From positions 9,583,561 to 9,647,560 of the forward strand of contig NC_069093.1 of assembly GCF_947172395.1 (NCBI RefSeq): 64,000 nt of DNA, read 5' to 3'. The notes beneath the pieces are model-generated. The model was not told the origin of the DNA. It worked only from the letters and a program-made list of their open reading frames with translations, and made no database searches. The DNA comes from Bicyclus anynana (Eukaryota; Arthropoda; Insecta; Lepidoptera; Nymphalidae). Each line of letters starts with the position of its first letter. Position 1 is the first letter of the stretch. A program made the position numbers and the translations under genes. This document shows positions 42,494 to 54,100 of this stretch, piece after piece.

Positions 42494-42842
42494 TGATGTC
42501 TCGTTGGTCCAGTGGTTATTCTATATGGCTTCGATCACGAGGTCCTAGGTTTGAGTCCTGGGTCGGGTTATAAAATAACGATTTTTCCTTTGTTCTAAGA
42601 AATTTTTAGAAAAATGTTGTAGCTGGGAGGCGGGAAGTTAGTGCTGTGCTGATATACCCCGTACCACGGAGAGCACATTGACCCGTTGGTCCCGGTCACT
42701 ATCCTAGCAGTGTGGTGGGTATAAGCTACATACGCCGTCTCCAGTAATGTAGGACGCCTGCCCCCCTAGCCAAGTGGCACTTCATTACTTTCTACGATCG
42801 CTAACGCTTCGAAAACTAGAAAGATGTATGGGACTGGCCTTA
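42494..42842 (+). repeat. tRNA-derived SINE, family C
   Basis: Head CTCGTTGGTCCAGTGGTTAT (A box) and GGTTTGAGTCCTGG (B box), then a body with GTACCACGGAGAGCAC and the tail ATCGCTAACGCTTCGAAAAC. A partial copy is at 15310-15490. Confidence 0.75.
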
Positions 42843-42959
42843 TAAAAATAATATTAGAATTTGATAATGATTCCAAATATTTTTTGTTATATCTATACAT
42901 TTCAACGTACCTAATAATGTTTAATAGATATTAGCAGACGCCCTGCAGCTATCGCCGTG

Positions 42960-43095
42960 AGAACGGGAATGCAACATAGCCACTCACAAATAACGTGGCT
43001 TTCTAGTGGTAAAAGAATTTTCAAAATCGGTTCAGTAGATCCAGAGATTACTCCTACACTACTACAAACTTTGCCTCTATAATATTAGTATAGAG
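42960..43095 (-). mobile_element. Helitron-like fragment (minus strand 5' end)
   Basis: The inverse of 43060-43095 reads TCTATACTAATATTATAGAG, the same 5' start as the element at 43546. Confidence 0.5.
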
Positions 43096-43545
43096 AATAG
43101 ATATAGAAATACACATTGGAGATTGTTCAGATCATGTCACTAGCTCTAAATAATCAACAACAACAACAACAAGATTCTAGTTGTATCTTCAACAAAACAA
43201 CAAAACTAAGATGAAATTTTATTCACTTACCTGAATGCTTGTGTTTGTGAACAGAGGCAAGAATATACTGACCGTTTTGCAGATAGTTGTCCATAGCGTT
43301 GCATATGAAGTAGGTGTCAGATTTCGTTGCATATTTATAACGAATTTCATGTTTGAATTACCTTAGGTAGGTACATGTTGCCATGATGAAAAAACAGAAG
43401 TTGAAACTTGTTTAGAGTTCTGATGGATTGAAACCTTTCTCATTTAATATATACGTATACATATAATATACAGGGTCGCTAGAAACGAATAGCGATCCCT
43501 TTAGTTTAAGGGGTGATAGTAGGGATCATTAGCTATCAAATTGAA

Positions 43546-43745
43546 TCTATACTAATATTATAAAGCTGAAGAGTTTGTTTGTTTGTTTGATTGAACGCGC
43601 TAATCTCAGGAACTACTGGTCCGATTTGAAAAATTCTTTCTGTGTTAGATAGCCCATTTATCGAGGAAGGCTATAGGCTATATATTATCCCCGTATTCCT
43701 ACGGGAACGGGAACCACGCGGGTGAAACCGCGCGGCATCAGCTAG
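43546..43745 (+). mobile_element. Complete small Helitron-like element (200 bp)
   Basis: Starts TCTATACTAATATTATAAAG, ends CATCAGCTAG, and is inserted between A (43545) and T (43746). The GAACGGGAACCACGCGGGTG box just before the end is GC-rich. 5' parts of the same family are at 50847 and 52425. Non-coding. Confidence 0.75.
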
Positions 43746-44310
43746 TTATGTTATATAGAGCAAAAATTACCGATTTCGACAAAAAGAAGCTTTTCTTTTT
43801 TTTTTTAGGAAATGTGTGTATAAAATACCATAAAGTGGAGTATAAAATAAACTTACGTATTTTGTAGTTGTTTTTGGTGTTTTTAGATTGGTAACAACCT
43901 ATTACATAATAATAATACAAAAAAGAATACAAATGTACCGATTTTGAATCATGTCTTATAAAATCTAAAAATATTAAAATGTTTTTCTGTATCCTATGAT
44001 CTGATGAAAGTTTATTTCAAAAAAATGTCTAGCAACTTTATTAACATAGAAATTTAAAAACAATTTAAATTTGTTAGCTATCTAACGAGATATTAAAATA
44101 TAAATTATGTTGAAAAATTGTTGAGTTAAGGGACTAATACGGAAACAAACAAAAAATCGTAATTTTTAAAATATACGTAATGATTTTTAGAGGTGGGGAC
44201 ATACCACCATCTGTCCAACTTCGGGGCTGATATTTCATTGAAAATTTCTGGGAAGTCGAAGCGACGCCTATTTTTAACCTTATGTGAAAATTGTTGTGAT
44301 ACGACTAGTA
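43746..44310. other. AT-rich DNA, nothing recognised
   Basis: Long T and A runs, no exon-like frame. Confidence 0.4.
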
Positions 44311-45015
44311 ATTATATAATGATTTATTTATTTTGCTATCATCCGCGAAAAGCAATTGATTGCACGTTGTAGAGTCAACATCTGAGGATGCTCCGGTTTC
44401 GGGGTGAAACGTACTTAGGGAGTATTTTGTTGGACCTGGGTGACGTTGTCACATGGGTTCGTCGGCTTTTCGCGGATGATAGCAAAATGGATAAATTATT
44501 ATTTAAGATTTTAAGCTTTAAGTTTGCTGCTACTAAATGTCGGAACGATTTGCCACCACCAATAAAGGCTATTAAATCTATTTGTGCTTTTAAACATAAA
44601 TTAAAAAAATATTTAATATCTCAGCAGAAACAGAATTTTTGATCATAAAGTTCCAACATTTAATAAAGCTAAGTAGGCGGTTTTATTTTTTAGTTTTTAG
44701 TTTTTAGTGTAATGTAGTACTTGTAGTGATTTTATTATTTTTAGGCATTGTTTATTTAGTTATATTTTATATTTTTGTAGTTATATTGTTTTATGTATTT
44801 TTTTTGCTTTTACTTGTTTATTATTTTTGATAACTGTTTGCGCCTGTGATGTCACCCTTTTAAAGGCTTTCACTGAAAACCAGCGCTGCAGCTAGCTGCA
44901 GCTTTAAGCTGAGTGGCAGACCTTTATTTGGTCAGTGCGCCTTTACTTTCTTTCTTTCTTATTATATAATCATGATGAACTTCCTTTCAAAGTAACGCCT
45001 GCTTCTATCCAATAC
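44311..45015 (+). mobile_element. Inverted-repeat element interrupted by a LINE 3' fragment
   Basis: 44311-44500 and 44965-45015 match the continuous copy at 29135-29360 (ATTATATAATGATTTATTTA end, GGATGCTCCGGTTTCGGGG, GACGAACCCATG inverse, AAAGTAACGCCTGCTTCTAT). Between them, about 44500-44960 is a LINE tail whose frame reads RNDLPPPIKAIKSICAFKHK, a CR1/jockey-type reverse transcriptase C-terminus, ending in (TTTC)n. A nested insertion. Confidence 0.7.
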
Positions 45016-45164
45016 GACTAGTAATGTTAACGTTTTAATATAATAAGTAGGTATATTGCTGACTGCAGCACACGTTCTATCACGAAATAGCAATATTTTA
45101 GTTTCTAATTACGCGCTGTTGTGAAATGTAACTCTATACTACGAGTAGTTATGGACTGAATTAT

Positions 45165-45330
45165 TGAGAGCCTCAATAGCTCAACAGTAAAGAACTCATC
45201 TTTCATAGGTGGTGGTTCGATCCCTCCCGCTATACGACTATTGTCGTACCCACTCCTAACAGTCTTTTCTCCTAACGCACTCACAGATTCTATGTGGGCA
45301 TAGAATAGGGTATATAATTATTCGATCGAT
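45165..45330 (+). repeat. tRNA-like SINE fragment
   Basis: CCTCAATAGCTCAACAGTAA followed by GGTGGTTCGATCCCTCC gives A- and B-box-like elements at tRNA spacing. It does not fold as a clean tRNA gene. A similar head is at 55375-55430. Confidence 0.45.
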
Positions 45331-45511
45331 ATGATCGTGATACAGTGGATATGTGGCTAATGAAAGTAGATCCAGAAATCATCCGCCAAATTTAAAAAAA
45401 ATCGGAGGAAATTCTCATCATTGTAGTGCAAATATTGGAATAATTGAGTTTAATACTAATAGTATAAGTTACTACTTATAAGTATAAGTAGTATTCACAA
45501 ACAAAAAGAAA

Positions 45512-45735
45512 ACTTTTGGCTGGTGAGAGGCTTCGCCCGTGGCTAGTTACCACCCTACCGGCAAAGACGTAACGCCAAGCGATTTAGCGTTCCGGTACGA
45601 TGTCGTGTAGAAACCGAAAGGTGTGTGGATTTTCATCCTCCTCCTAACAAGTTAGCCCGCTTCCATCTTAGACTGCATCATTAGTTCCATCAGGTGAGAT
45701 TGTAGTCAAGGGCTAACTTGTAAAGAATAAAAAAA
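45512..45735 (+). repeat. SINE, family B, 5'-truncated
   Basis: TAGTTACCACCCTACCGGC, AAAGACGTAACGCCAAGCG, CATCCTCCTCCTAACAAG and the A-rich tail after TAACTTGTAAAGAATAAA. Confidence 0.8.
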
Positions 45736-45781
45736 AATATTAAAACGCAATTTTTAATGTTTAAATGATTTTTAAACATTG

Positions 45782-47045
45782 AATAAAAATTTTAATAGAA
45801 AAAATTCAACCGACTTCCAATTCAAAAATTAAACCTAAACTAAAAAGTAAAAAATAACATCTTACCTATGTGCTACCTTCTGATCAGTTTGAAGGCGGTG
45901 CCAATCCAGTGTCATGTTTTAATTAAAGCCGTTTCTGAAAGAACCACAGAAATTTTGTAATTTAAACGGCTTAAATTAAAACATCACTGGCTTGGCACCG
46001 CCTTCAAACTGATCAGAAGGTAGCACATAGGTAAGATGTTATTTTTTACTTTTTAGTTTAGGTTTAATTTTTGAATTGGAAGTCGGTTGAATTTTTTCTA
46101 TTAAAATTTTTATTTTTTAATTTTTAGTGTTAACACACCTACTGAGTGTAAACAAAAATTAATAAGCAATAAGTTGAAACGTTATCTTATGATAAGTATC
46201 GATCCGTCTTCATCACCAGACCCCCTATGCAATCACAATCCATATGGTTGGAAAGTTCTCATCAATATAAAGTTTATCAAGTCCAAACACAAGGTAGCTA
46301 CTGTGAACCATCAAAGAGTTCCCTTAACTTTCCTTCATCTTCGTCACCAGACTCCTAATACAGTCACAACCTATCCAGGTGGAAAGTTCTCCTCAATACA
46401 AAATTATCAAGTCAAAACAGAAGGTAGCTACTGTGAACCGTCGAGGAGTTCCCTTAACTATCCTTCGTCTTCATCACCAGACCCCTAATACAGTCACAAC
46501 CCATCTAGGTGGAAAGTTCTCATCAATACAAATTTATCAAGTCCAAACACAAGGTAGCTACTGTGAACCGTTGAGGAGTTGTCTTAACTGTCCTTCGTCT
46601 TCATCATCAGGCCCTTAATACAGTCACAACCCATCTAGGTGGAAAGTTCTCATCAATACAAATAAATCAAGCCCAAACAAAAGGTACCTGCTGTAAATCG
46701 TTGACGAGTTCCATGGTCTGAGTTTCGGCTCCATCATCAGACCAACCCTAGACCTTCATAAAAGGGTAGTGGTTTAAAATACCTTATGGAAACACTAACA
46801 AACGCACTAGCCGTCGCTACAATTTTCGAAAGTTCCCCTCAATTTCTCCAGGATCCCATCATCAGGTCCTGACATGAAAAAAATGGGACCACCCTGGAAT
46901 CAAACCCTTCAAAACAAAAAAAGAATTTTCAAAATCGGTCCACAAATGACGGAATTATCGCTGGACATACATAAAAAAAAAAAAAAAAAAAACATACATA
47001 CAGCCGAACGTAGAACCTCCTCCTTTTTGGAAGTCGGTTAAAAAT
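45782..47045 (-). mobile_element. Composite hairpin/satellite element, second copy (inverted)
   Basis: The hairpin part (45782-46114) is a near-perfect foldback whose CTGATCAGAAGGTAGCACAT core parallels the hairpin at 14446-14817. About four tandem units of about 128 bp follow (46195-46735; TGGAAAGTTCTC and AAGGTAGCTACTGTGAACC boxes), then the CTCCTCCTTTTTGGAAGTCG end at 47045. Plus-strand frames at 46174-46618 are products of the tandem repeat, not genes. Confidence 0.7.
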
Positions 47046-47584
47046 TAGTATTAGCTAAACTCTGAAACCAGAATTCCAATTTTCTTCATAAAATGGAATA
47101 CCTATACCTACAGATATTTGAAGTAGAAATAGAAATTTTAATTTACAATGACCCCTACTATTTGAGCGGACTTTGAATTTTAATTTCAAATTTTAGTGAA
47201 ATAATGTCGAACCTTAGAACAAAGAGGCTTCAATAAAAGAGGATCATTTCGGCACGGATACCCAACTGACGGATTAATGCTATTGAACGGAAGTAATCTT
47301 GTGTTTCTGCCTCACTTCGCCGGCTCGGGTCGGATTCATGGGCTCAAAGTATATCGGGAATAGGTATGAGAAGGTACATAATATATCGAAATTGACACTA
47401 AAATAGATTCCTACCTAAAATGGAATGAACATGAAATATTTAATGATTTCTTTGATTTAGTCACAGATTAATTAATAATATGCAGATACAACACGACGGT
47501 GTCGTAGCCGCTCCAAATATAAAATTCAAAATCGAATACATTCTCGAGTCAGTACGAAACGAAGCGTCGCATCAGTAACTTTTA
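47046..47584. other. Intergenic DNA, no gene seen
   Basis: No frame or known repeat supported. Confidence 0.4.
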
Positions 47585-47890
47585 ATATTATTCAAGAAAA
47601 ATGGCGTCGTTTTTGATGTGACAACGTCTTATATTCGATGGAGCTGCAGACTCGAAAAAAGATGACGCCATGCGTCGTTCCTTCGCTCTAGAGTTGCCAA
47701 CCTTTTTTACAGGAAATAAAGATTATTTTTATTTTTTTATTAAAGATTATATTATCTATGAAGATTATTAAACAGTATTTTAGAAAAACGAACATTTTAT
47801 TTTGAAAAATGCAACCATTCCATCGGTATTTTCTTATGACGTTGTCACGTTCAACTATCGCCAGTAAACCGACTTTACAGACAACCGATT
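47585..47890 (+). repeat. MITE-like repeat (same family as 41510)
   Basis: CATGCGTCGTTCCTTCGCTC, GAAGATTATTAAACAGTATT and CCGACTTTACAGACAACCG in the same order as at 41510-41740. Confidence 0.65.
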
Positions 47891-48334
47891 TTTAATATTT
47901 TAAAAACGGTTAACAAAAACTAAACGGTTAACAATAAGATGGAGTATTTTTTTATTGGTAATTATTGATTACCATATTAATTTACGTAATTGGTTTTAGT
48001 GTAAAATCTTGAAATACAAATTATAAAAAAAGTTTGTATGTGCGGATGTCAAGGAGACGCGTGACGTTTGGGTTTTTATGGGTTTCACCGGCTTTACCAC
48101 GCTGCTTGTGAAGACTCATTCTGTATGATCTTTATTTTGTGGATTTAGTTAAATAATCAAATAACTAGCGGTGATCGGTGATCCATTTCCATTTAGTTTC
48201 CGAGATTATCACTAACTGCCGAGTACATCTCGGTGTACGAATTATGAACGTTTTTCATCGATTGTTCGTTTTTGCGATCACCCAGTGGCGGATTGACAAA
48301 GTCACCAGTACGCTATAATTAGGTACATAGTCGG

Positions 48335-48575
48335 CTCACTGCTGAGGTCAAGTCTCCTCTCAGAATGAGAGGGGTTAGGTCAATAATTCACCTCGCTGGC
48401 CTAATGCGGATTGGCTTAGCACACGCAGAGAATTAAGAAAATTCTCAGGTATGCAGGTTTCCACACGATGATTTTCCTTCACCGTTTGACACGTGATATT
48501 TAACTTCTTAAAATGCACACAACTGAATAGTTTGAGGTGCATGCCCCGGACCGGATTCGAACCGGATTTGTATGT
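48335..48575 (-). repeat. tRNA-derived SINE, family A
   Basis: Inverse orientation: CTCCTCTCAGAATGAGAGG near 48355 and ATGCCCCGGACCGGATTCGA near 48540 (B box on the minus strand). Confidence 0.8.
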
Positions 48576-48770
48576 AAGTGTGAACGTTTGTTCCTCCTGT
48601 GACTACTTAGGCGATTTAGCTGAAGTTTGGAATGGAAATAGATTTTACTTTGGATTAATACATAGGCTACTTTTTATCCCGGAGAAATCCATGGTTTTCG
48701 CGGGATTTTTGAAAAACTGATTTTCACGTGGACGAAATCGCGGGCGTTTGTTAGTTTGTAATAAAACGTG
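48576..48770 (+). mobile_element. Helitron-like tail or related dispersed repeat
   Basis: TTTTATCCCGGAGAAATCCATGG and GTGGACGAAATCGCGGGCG resemble the common insect repeat tail at 19700-19731 and 2061-2097. It ends TTAG rather than CTAG. Confidence 0.45.
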
Positions 48771-49339
48771 TGCTCCCTGTGGAGGTTTACTAATTGTGAC
48801 AGGTTTATATTTATCGCTGTGACCTTTATTTTGTGGCTCTGGTTCAAAATGTCGATCTCGGTCAAAGACCAATGGCGTACCCTCGTCCTAAGCATGAACA
48901 ACTATACTCAGAGGCATAATTATCCGCCCACTTTAATATACTCGCGTCATATTAAATAGGGCGGATAATTGTACTGTTATATACAGTAAATATAAAAGTA
49001 ATGGTATCTTTAAACGTTACGTTCAAAAATGTACTCGTTCGTCGAAGTTCTTGGCTCAGTTGGAAAAGCCTTTTTAACCCTGGGGTTTGATGCCCAGTTC
49101 CGGTAATTTTTAAAACAATTTGTCTTTAGACTAATATACTAATACTAGCGGACTTCCACGACTTCTTCCGTTCTTAGACCTCCTTAATCCGGCCTTCTCG
49201 CAAAATCCGTTCTAAACGGACCTCTACTATCTATAAAACATCTTTGTACTTCAAACGGCTTTTGAGATTTCGTGATGAACGAACTTTTGCTTTAAAATAG
49301 GCAAAGTTTGTTGTGTTGTAGGAGGTAATCTCTGGATCT

Positions 49340-49555
49340 TTTTTTTTTTTTTATTCTTTACAAGTTAGCCCTTGACTACAATCTCGCTTGATGGTAAGTG
49401 ATGATGCAGTCTAAGATGAAAGCGGGCTAACTTGTTAGGAGGAGGATGAAAATCCACATCCCTTTCGGTTTCTACACGGCATCGTACCGGAACGCTAAAT
49501 CGCTTGGTGGTATGCCGGAAGGGTGGTAACTAGCGAAGCCTCCCACCAGCCACAA
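49340..49555 (-). repeat. SINE, family B, truncated
   Basis: TTACAAGTTAGCCCTTGACT (inverse tail) through CGGTTTCTACACGGCATCG; the tRNA-like head is missing. Confidence 0.75.
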
Positions 49556-49769
49556 TCTCTGTATCTTCTTAGAAGGTGTTGAATATTTTTATACCTATAG
49601 AATATTAGTATTTCTTAAGGTTTCTTTTTCCCTTTTGAAATACGGAATCCTAAGAATAATTCACAAATAACATTAGATTAAGGTAGTTTCAAGTGTTCAC
49701 TTGTCGATGAATAAAAGGAACTTTTGCCAAAATTCATTTAATACCTTCCATTGTCTTCTGGTATGATTT

Positions 49770-49975
49770 AAAAGGCCCGTTCACGGAATGGCGGTCATCC
49801 CACCGACACTTTTAAAGAGAAGGGCTCTCGGGGGAAATCTGCGCGCCCCCGGCCACATCCTGATAATAGTGTTTGCGCATTTAAGTGCTTTGATGTATTG
49901 TATACTGCGCCTAATGGCAAAGGCACTGCGCGAAAATGTTTGCCCACTAAAAATTATGCTAGTCACATGACGTAA
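49770..49975. repeat. GC-rich segment, probable MITE fragment
   Basis: Frames exist on both strands (49788-49970 plus, 49966-49781 minus), but they mirror each other and match no family. Contrasting GC content suggests transposon origin. Confidence 0.3.
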
Positions 49976-49986
49976 AAAAAAAAGTT

Positions 49987-50155
49987 TAAAAACTATAACG
50001 TAAAAATTGGTCTAAAAAGAACGAAACAAGAAAATATTTCAGATTGCTCTATCATGAACATTTTTGTTCCTATGCATTTCTCTATTTCAATCTGAAATAT
50101 TTTCTTGTTTCGTTCTTTTTAGACCCCTTTTTACGTAGTCGGGTTATAGTTTTTA
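49987..50155. repeat. Palindromic MITE-like element
   Basis: Arms of about 65 bp (GAACGAAACAAGAAAATATT and its complement) separated by about 35 bases. One arm alone occurs at 28666-28765. Confidence 0.75.
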
Positions 50156-50846
50156 TACTTTATTTTTTATTTAATACTTTTCCGTTACCCAATTGAGCCT
50201 AGCCTTGCAATCTGATATGAAACGACTGGACCGCGAGAACTTTACGATCGCCTTTTAAAGATATATTTTGACTTATACAATATGATGTATAATTATATAT
50301 ACATATTAGTAATGTGCTCGGCAAGACCTTTCGTTTGATACCAAACACATAGTGAATATCTCGATTTAATTTTTTTCGAGGTTAAAATATCAGGTTTAAA
50401 TTCTTTCATATATTTTTTTTATAAAATTTATATAGCCTATGTCTTAAGTTGACTTATTACAAATCTTTTGACCTATTAAAATCGGTTTAGTAGTTTAGGC
50501 GCTACGGTGGAACAAACATACATACATACATACATACATAGACTGCCAAAATCATTACCCTTCCTTTTGGCTTCATCGTAGTCGGGCAAAAATAGCTCAT
50601 GGTTTATTAAACATAGGTTCTCAATCTAGTTTTGCCTACCCTATAAGAGAAAATTAAGTCTTTATAAAACCGCCAACTTTGCTTTAAAAAAAGGATTCCA
50701 AACTAAACATAATGCAATTTTATTTATTGTAAAATCTTATTTTTAAAATTTTTGGACATTTTGTTCTTTGGTATCTCAATGCCCCTAACTTTCTCTGGAT
50801 TTTCTACTGACTCAAACGATCATCTACATAGAGAACTTATCTATAC

Positions 50847-50970
50847 TCTATACTAATATATAAAGCTGAAGAGTTTGTTTTTTTGGTTAAACGCGCTAAT
50901 CTCAGGAACTACTAGTCCGATTTGAAAAATTCTTTCAGTGTTAGGCAGCCCATTTATCGAGGAAGGCTAT
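50847..50970 (+). mobile_element. Helitron-like 5' fragment
   Basis: TCTATACTAATATATAAAGC followed by GCGCTAATCTCAGGAACTAC matches 43546-43670; the 3' half is replaced. Confidence 0.6.
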
Positions 50971-51145
50971 AAATATTTTCATGGCGTAATATAAATATTT
51001 TCATATTGCGATTAACTTCAACTAATACAATCTCAAATTAAATCAGTCTATATAAAATATTAATCACTCCGCCCCTAAATCGGCCCTTCCGTTTGGAAAT
51101 TACAATGCAATAGACAATCATAGATGTATATTATAAAGTAATACA

Positions 51146-54100
51146 TTAATCTTTCATGTTTCTCTTAATCCATAAAATGTGACGGTACACATCTGTATAC
51201 AGAGAAGGCACAGCCTCTCCCAGGACTGTGCTATATCTCGCTGCACTAAATACACCGATTACATAATAAACTTCTTTGTAAAGCATCATAAGTGGGCTTC
51301 CAGTCACACCGTCTAGAGTTTCTTCGCCTTTGCGACTAGTAGCGCAAATATGAGATCTGCTTAAGAATGGGTAGAATTTGTGACATTGGAAATTGGATAC
51401 ATGGAAAACGGTGGATGCCTGTTTGAGGAAAGTGTTCTCGTCGACGCCCAAGACTAGCGCTTCTCTGACGTTTCCAGCGAGGTCCCAACCAATGACCACT
51501 AGCGGTTCATCTGCATATCGCGAGTCTGTGTTGAAAGTTGGGAGGCACACTGGAGCTATACTTCCTGTAATAAAAATAAAGTAGTAGATTGTTATACAAT
51601 GCATGAGGTAATTTTAGGGCAAAAGCCGTAATATGAGGGCCGCTAAATAGAAACCGAGTTTATAATGGGTTTAGCCCCGCGTGTTACACTATACTTTACA
51701 CTACGATTGCGAGAAAATAAAATAATTAAGTACAGTATTCAATGATAAAATCTTTTTGCAGACGCAGCTCGCAACCCAATAAAATCAAATAAAAAAAAAT
51801 TACTCATTCCATAGACAAGAACGCATTTCGTTCCAATTTCAAATTTTTATCAAACTATCAGGGTCTTACGTAAGTACTCGTAGCCACATATTATGACGAT
51901 TCTATTAACGAATAAAACCTCCTTCGTTTTAAAGATGTAATTAGTTTAGTACGATTAAACTATTTACGAATTAAATGTTTTTTGTTTTATTTTATTTATT
52001 TAATTACCCTAGTAATCGTAACCGAATATGGGTGCCTCACTTTAACTTCAGGAGACGGTGTCTGCCTATTTATTACATCGATGTATGTAGGTAGGTGTAA
52101 ATAAAAAAAAAAAAATAGAATAAAAATGAATGGTATCTTACGTGTAGACTCATTATCCCGCAGCCTTACAAGTGCTATGTCGTGTAGAAGGTTGTCATAT
52201 TGAAAATATTCGTGATATACCACATTTTCAACTTGTAAGTTGAGCAGACATTCGGGGTATACCTCAAGGGGATTGTCAGGCATTATTTGGAAACCACAAT
52301 CAGTTCCATACTTTGCGAGCGTCACGTTGATCCTGAAAATATTTTTAAACTTATAGCTTTTTAAAGTTTAAATCCTATTAAACGATATCAGAAGTTTTTC
52401 TTTTCATAATACATTTTTTCTTCATCTACACTAATATTATAAAGCTGAAGAGTTTGGTTTTTGTTTGGTTGAACGCACTAATTTGAGGTTATGTGAAAAA
52501 AATGTTAATACAAAAGTTGTAGATCTTTATATACCTACAACTTCCATAGGACATAGGACATAGGCCATTCAACTTTTTTCCATAGGACTTGTAGTTTTTC
52601 CGGAAATCAAGATAAACCATTTTTTATCCTTAAAAACACCCCCTCCCACTTTCCGAACTCGGATCGACCGCAATTTATTTTTCCTTTAATTTTTATCATA
52701 TTCTCCTCCTTTTCTAATGGATTTCATCCTACTGTACTTTTTTTCACTTTTTACCATTTTTTATGGCTTTGGCCCTGGTCTACAATGCATTGCTATATTC
52801 AAGAACTGACGCTGGGTTAAAAAAAGGACTACTATTATTAATACATACTTACGTTTTCAATGTGGCGCCGGGACTATAGACGCAAGAAGCAGATGTCAGT
52901 ACATAGCGATGACTGATTAAAGCTCCTTCACAAGTAAATACTGATAGCTCTTTATTTTGCTTGAACGTCGAAATTAAAAATGCAAGCCAGGGAAACATAT
53001 CTACGTCCGTTTCACTTTTATCTGAAATTACGAAATGAAAATAATAAAAATTGTTAGGATTATTGGAATAAAACTATCGTGAGCAATTGAACACAATCAG
53101 GAAATAATCAAGTGAGTTTCACCAGCGTTATAGCGCGAGCATTCGCCCATCCTTATATTTGATATCTCCGGTTTCGCCTATGTAGTTCCCGTTCCCGTGA
53201 GAAAATGGGAATAAAATATAGACTCACAATATGACACAAATAACATGGTTTTGTATTCGTAAAAAACCTTTAAAATTAGTTTAGTAGATGCAGATTACCC
53301 CCTACAATACTACAGACTTACATAATACTGACGGCCTCCGTAGCGCAGTGGCATGGGCAGTGGATTTACAAGACGGAGGTCCTGAGTTCGATCCCCGGCT
53401 GGGCCAATTGAGGTCTGGCTGGGGAGGCTTCGGCCGTGGCTACCGACAAACCGACCGTGGTTAACACCCAACCGACAAAAACGTACCGCCAAGCGATTTA
53501 GTGTCCGGTACGATGTCGTGTAGAAACCGAAAGGGGTGTGAATTTTCACCATACTCCTAACAAGTTAGCCCGCTTCCATCTCAGATTGCATCATCACTTA
53601 CCATCAGGTGATATTGTAGTCAAGGGCTAACTTGTAAAGAATAAAAAAAAAGCACTGCCACGGACGCCATCTGAAAATACATAATGAGTAAACTATAATA
53701 CATGCCTATAGCTGTTTCGTCGAGGTCATAAATGTTTTTACCACAGCACAGAGTATCAGGATTAGGCACTCTGCTGGCATTCGTACATTGGTCACCCCGT
53801 GATAATATATTTTCATTCACGAATGGCAAATCTTTTATAATTTGCTTTCCTTCATCTGAATTTGGTGTTATTTCACTTCCGTTAGAATTATTTTCGAATT
53901 TATTTGAGTTTGAACAACACACCTGTAAAGGTCAAAGAAGTATAATAATTAGTACTTACGTCCCTTCTTAGCGCGTTATCAACTGAGCCGTCAGGTCGTA
54001 GCTCTTTGCGTTAAATTAAGTGTTATTGGTAAGAGAGGTTTCTTACATATACAGGGCCCAAAAGTTTTCCCAGTTCATTTTCACTTCGTCCACGTGAAGA

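Noticed and set aside
46174..46618. Plus-strand frames with Ser/Pro repeats
   Set aside because: The periodicity comes from the 128-bp satellite units of the composite element, not from a gene.
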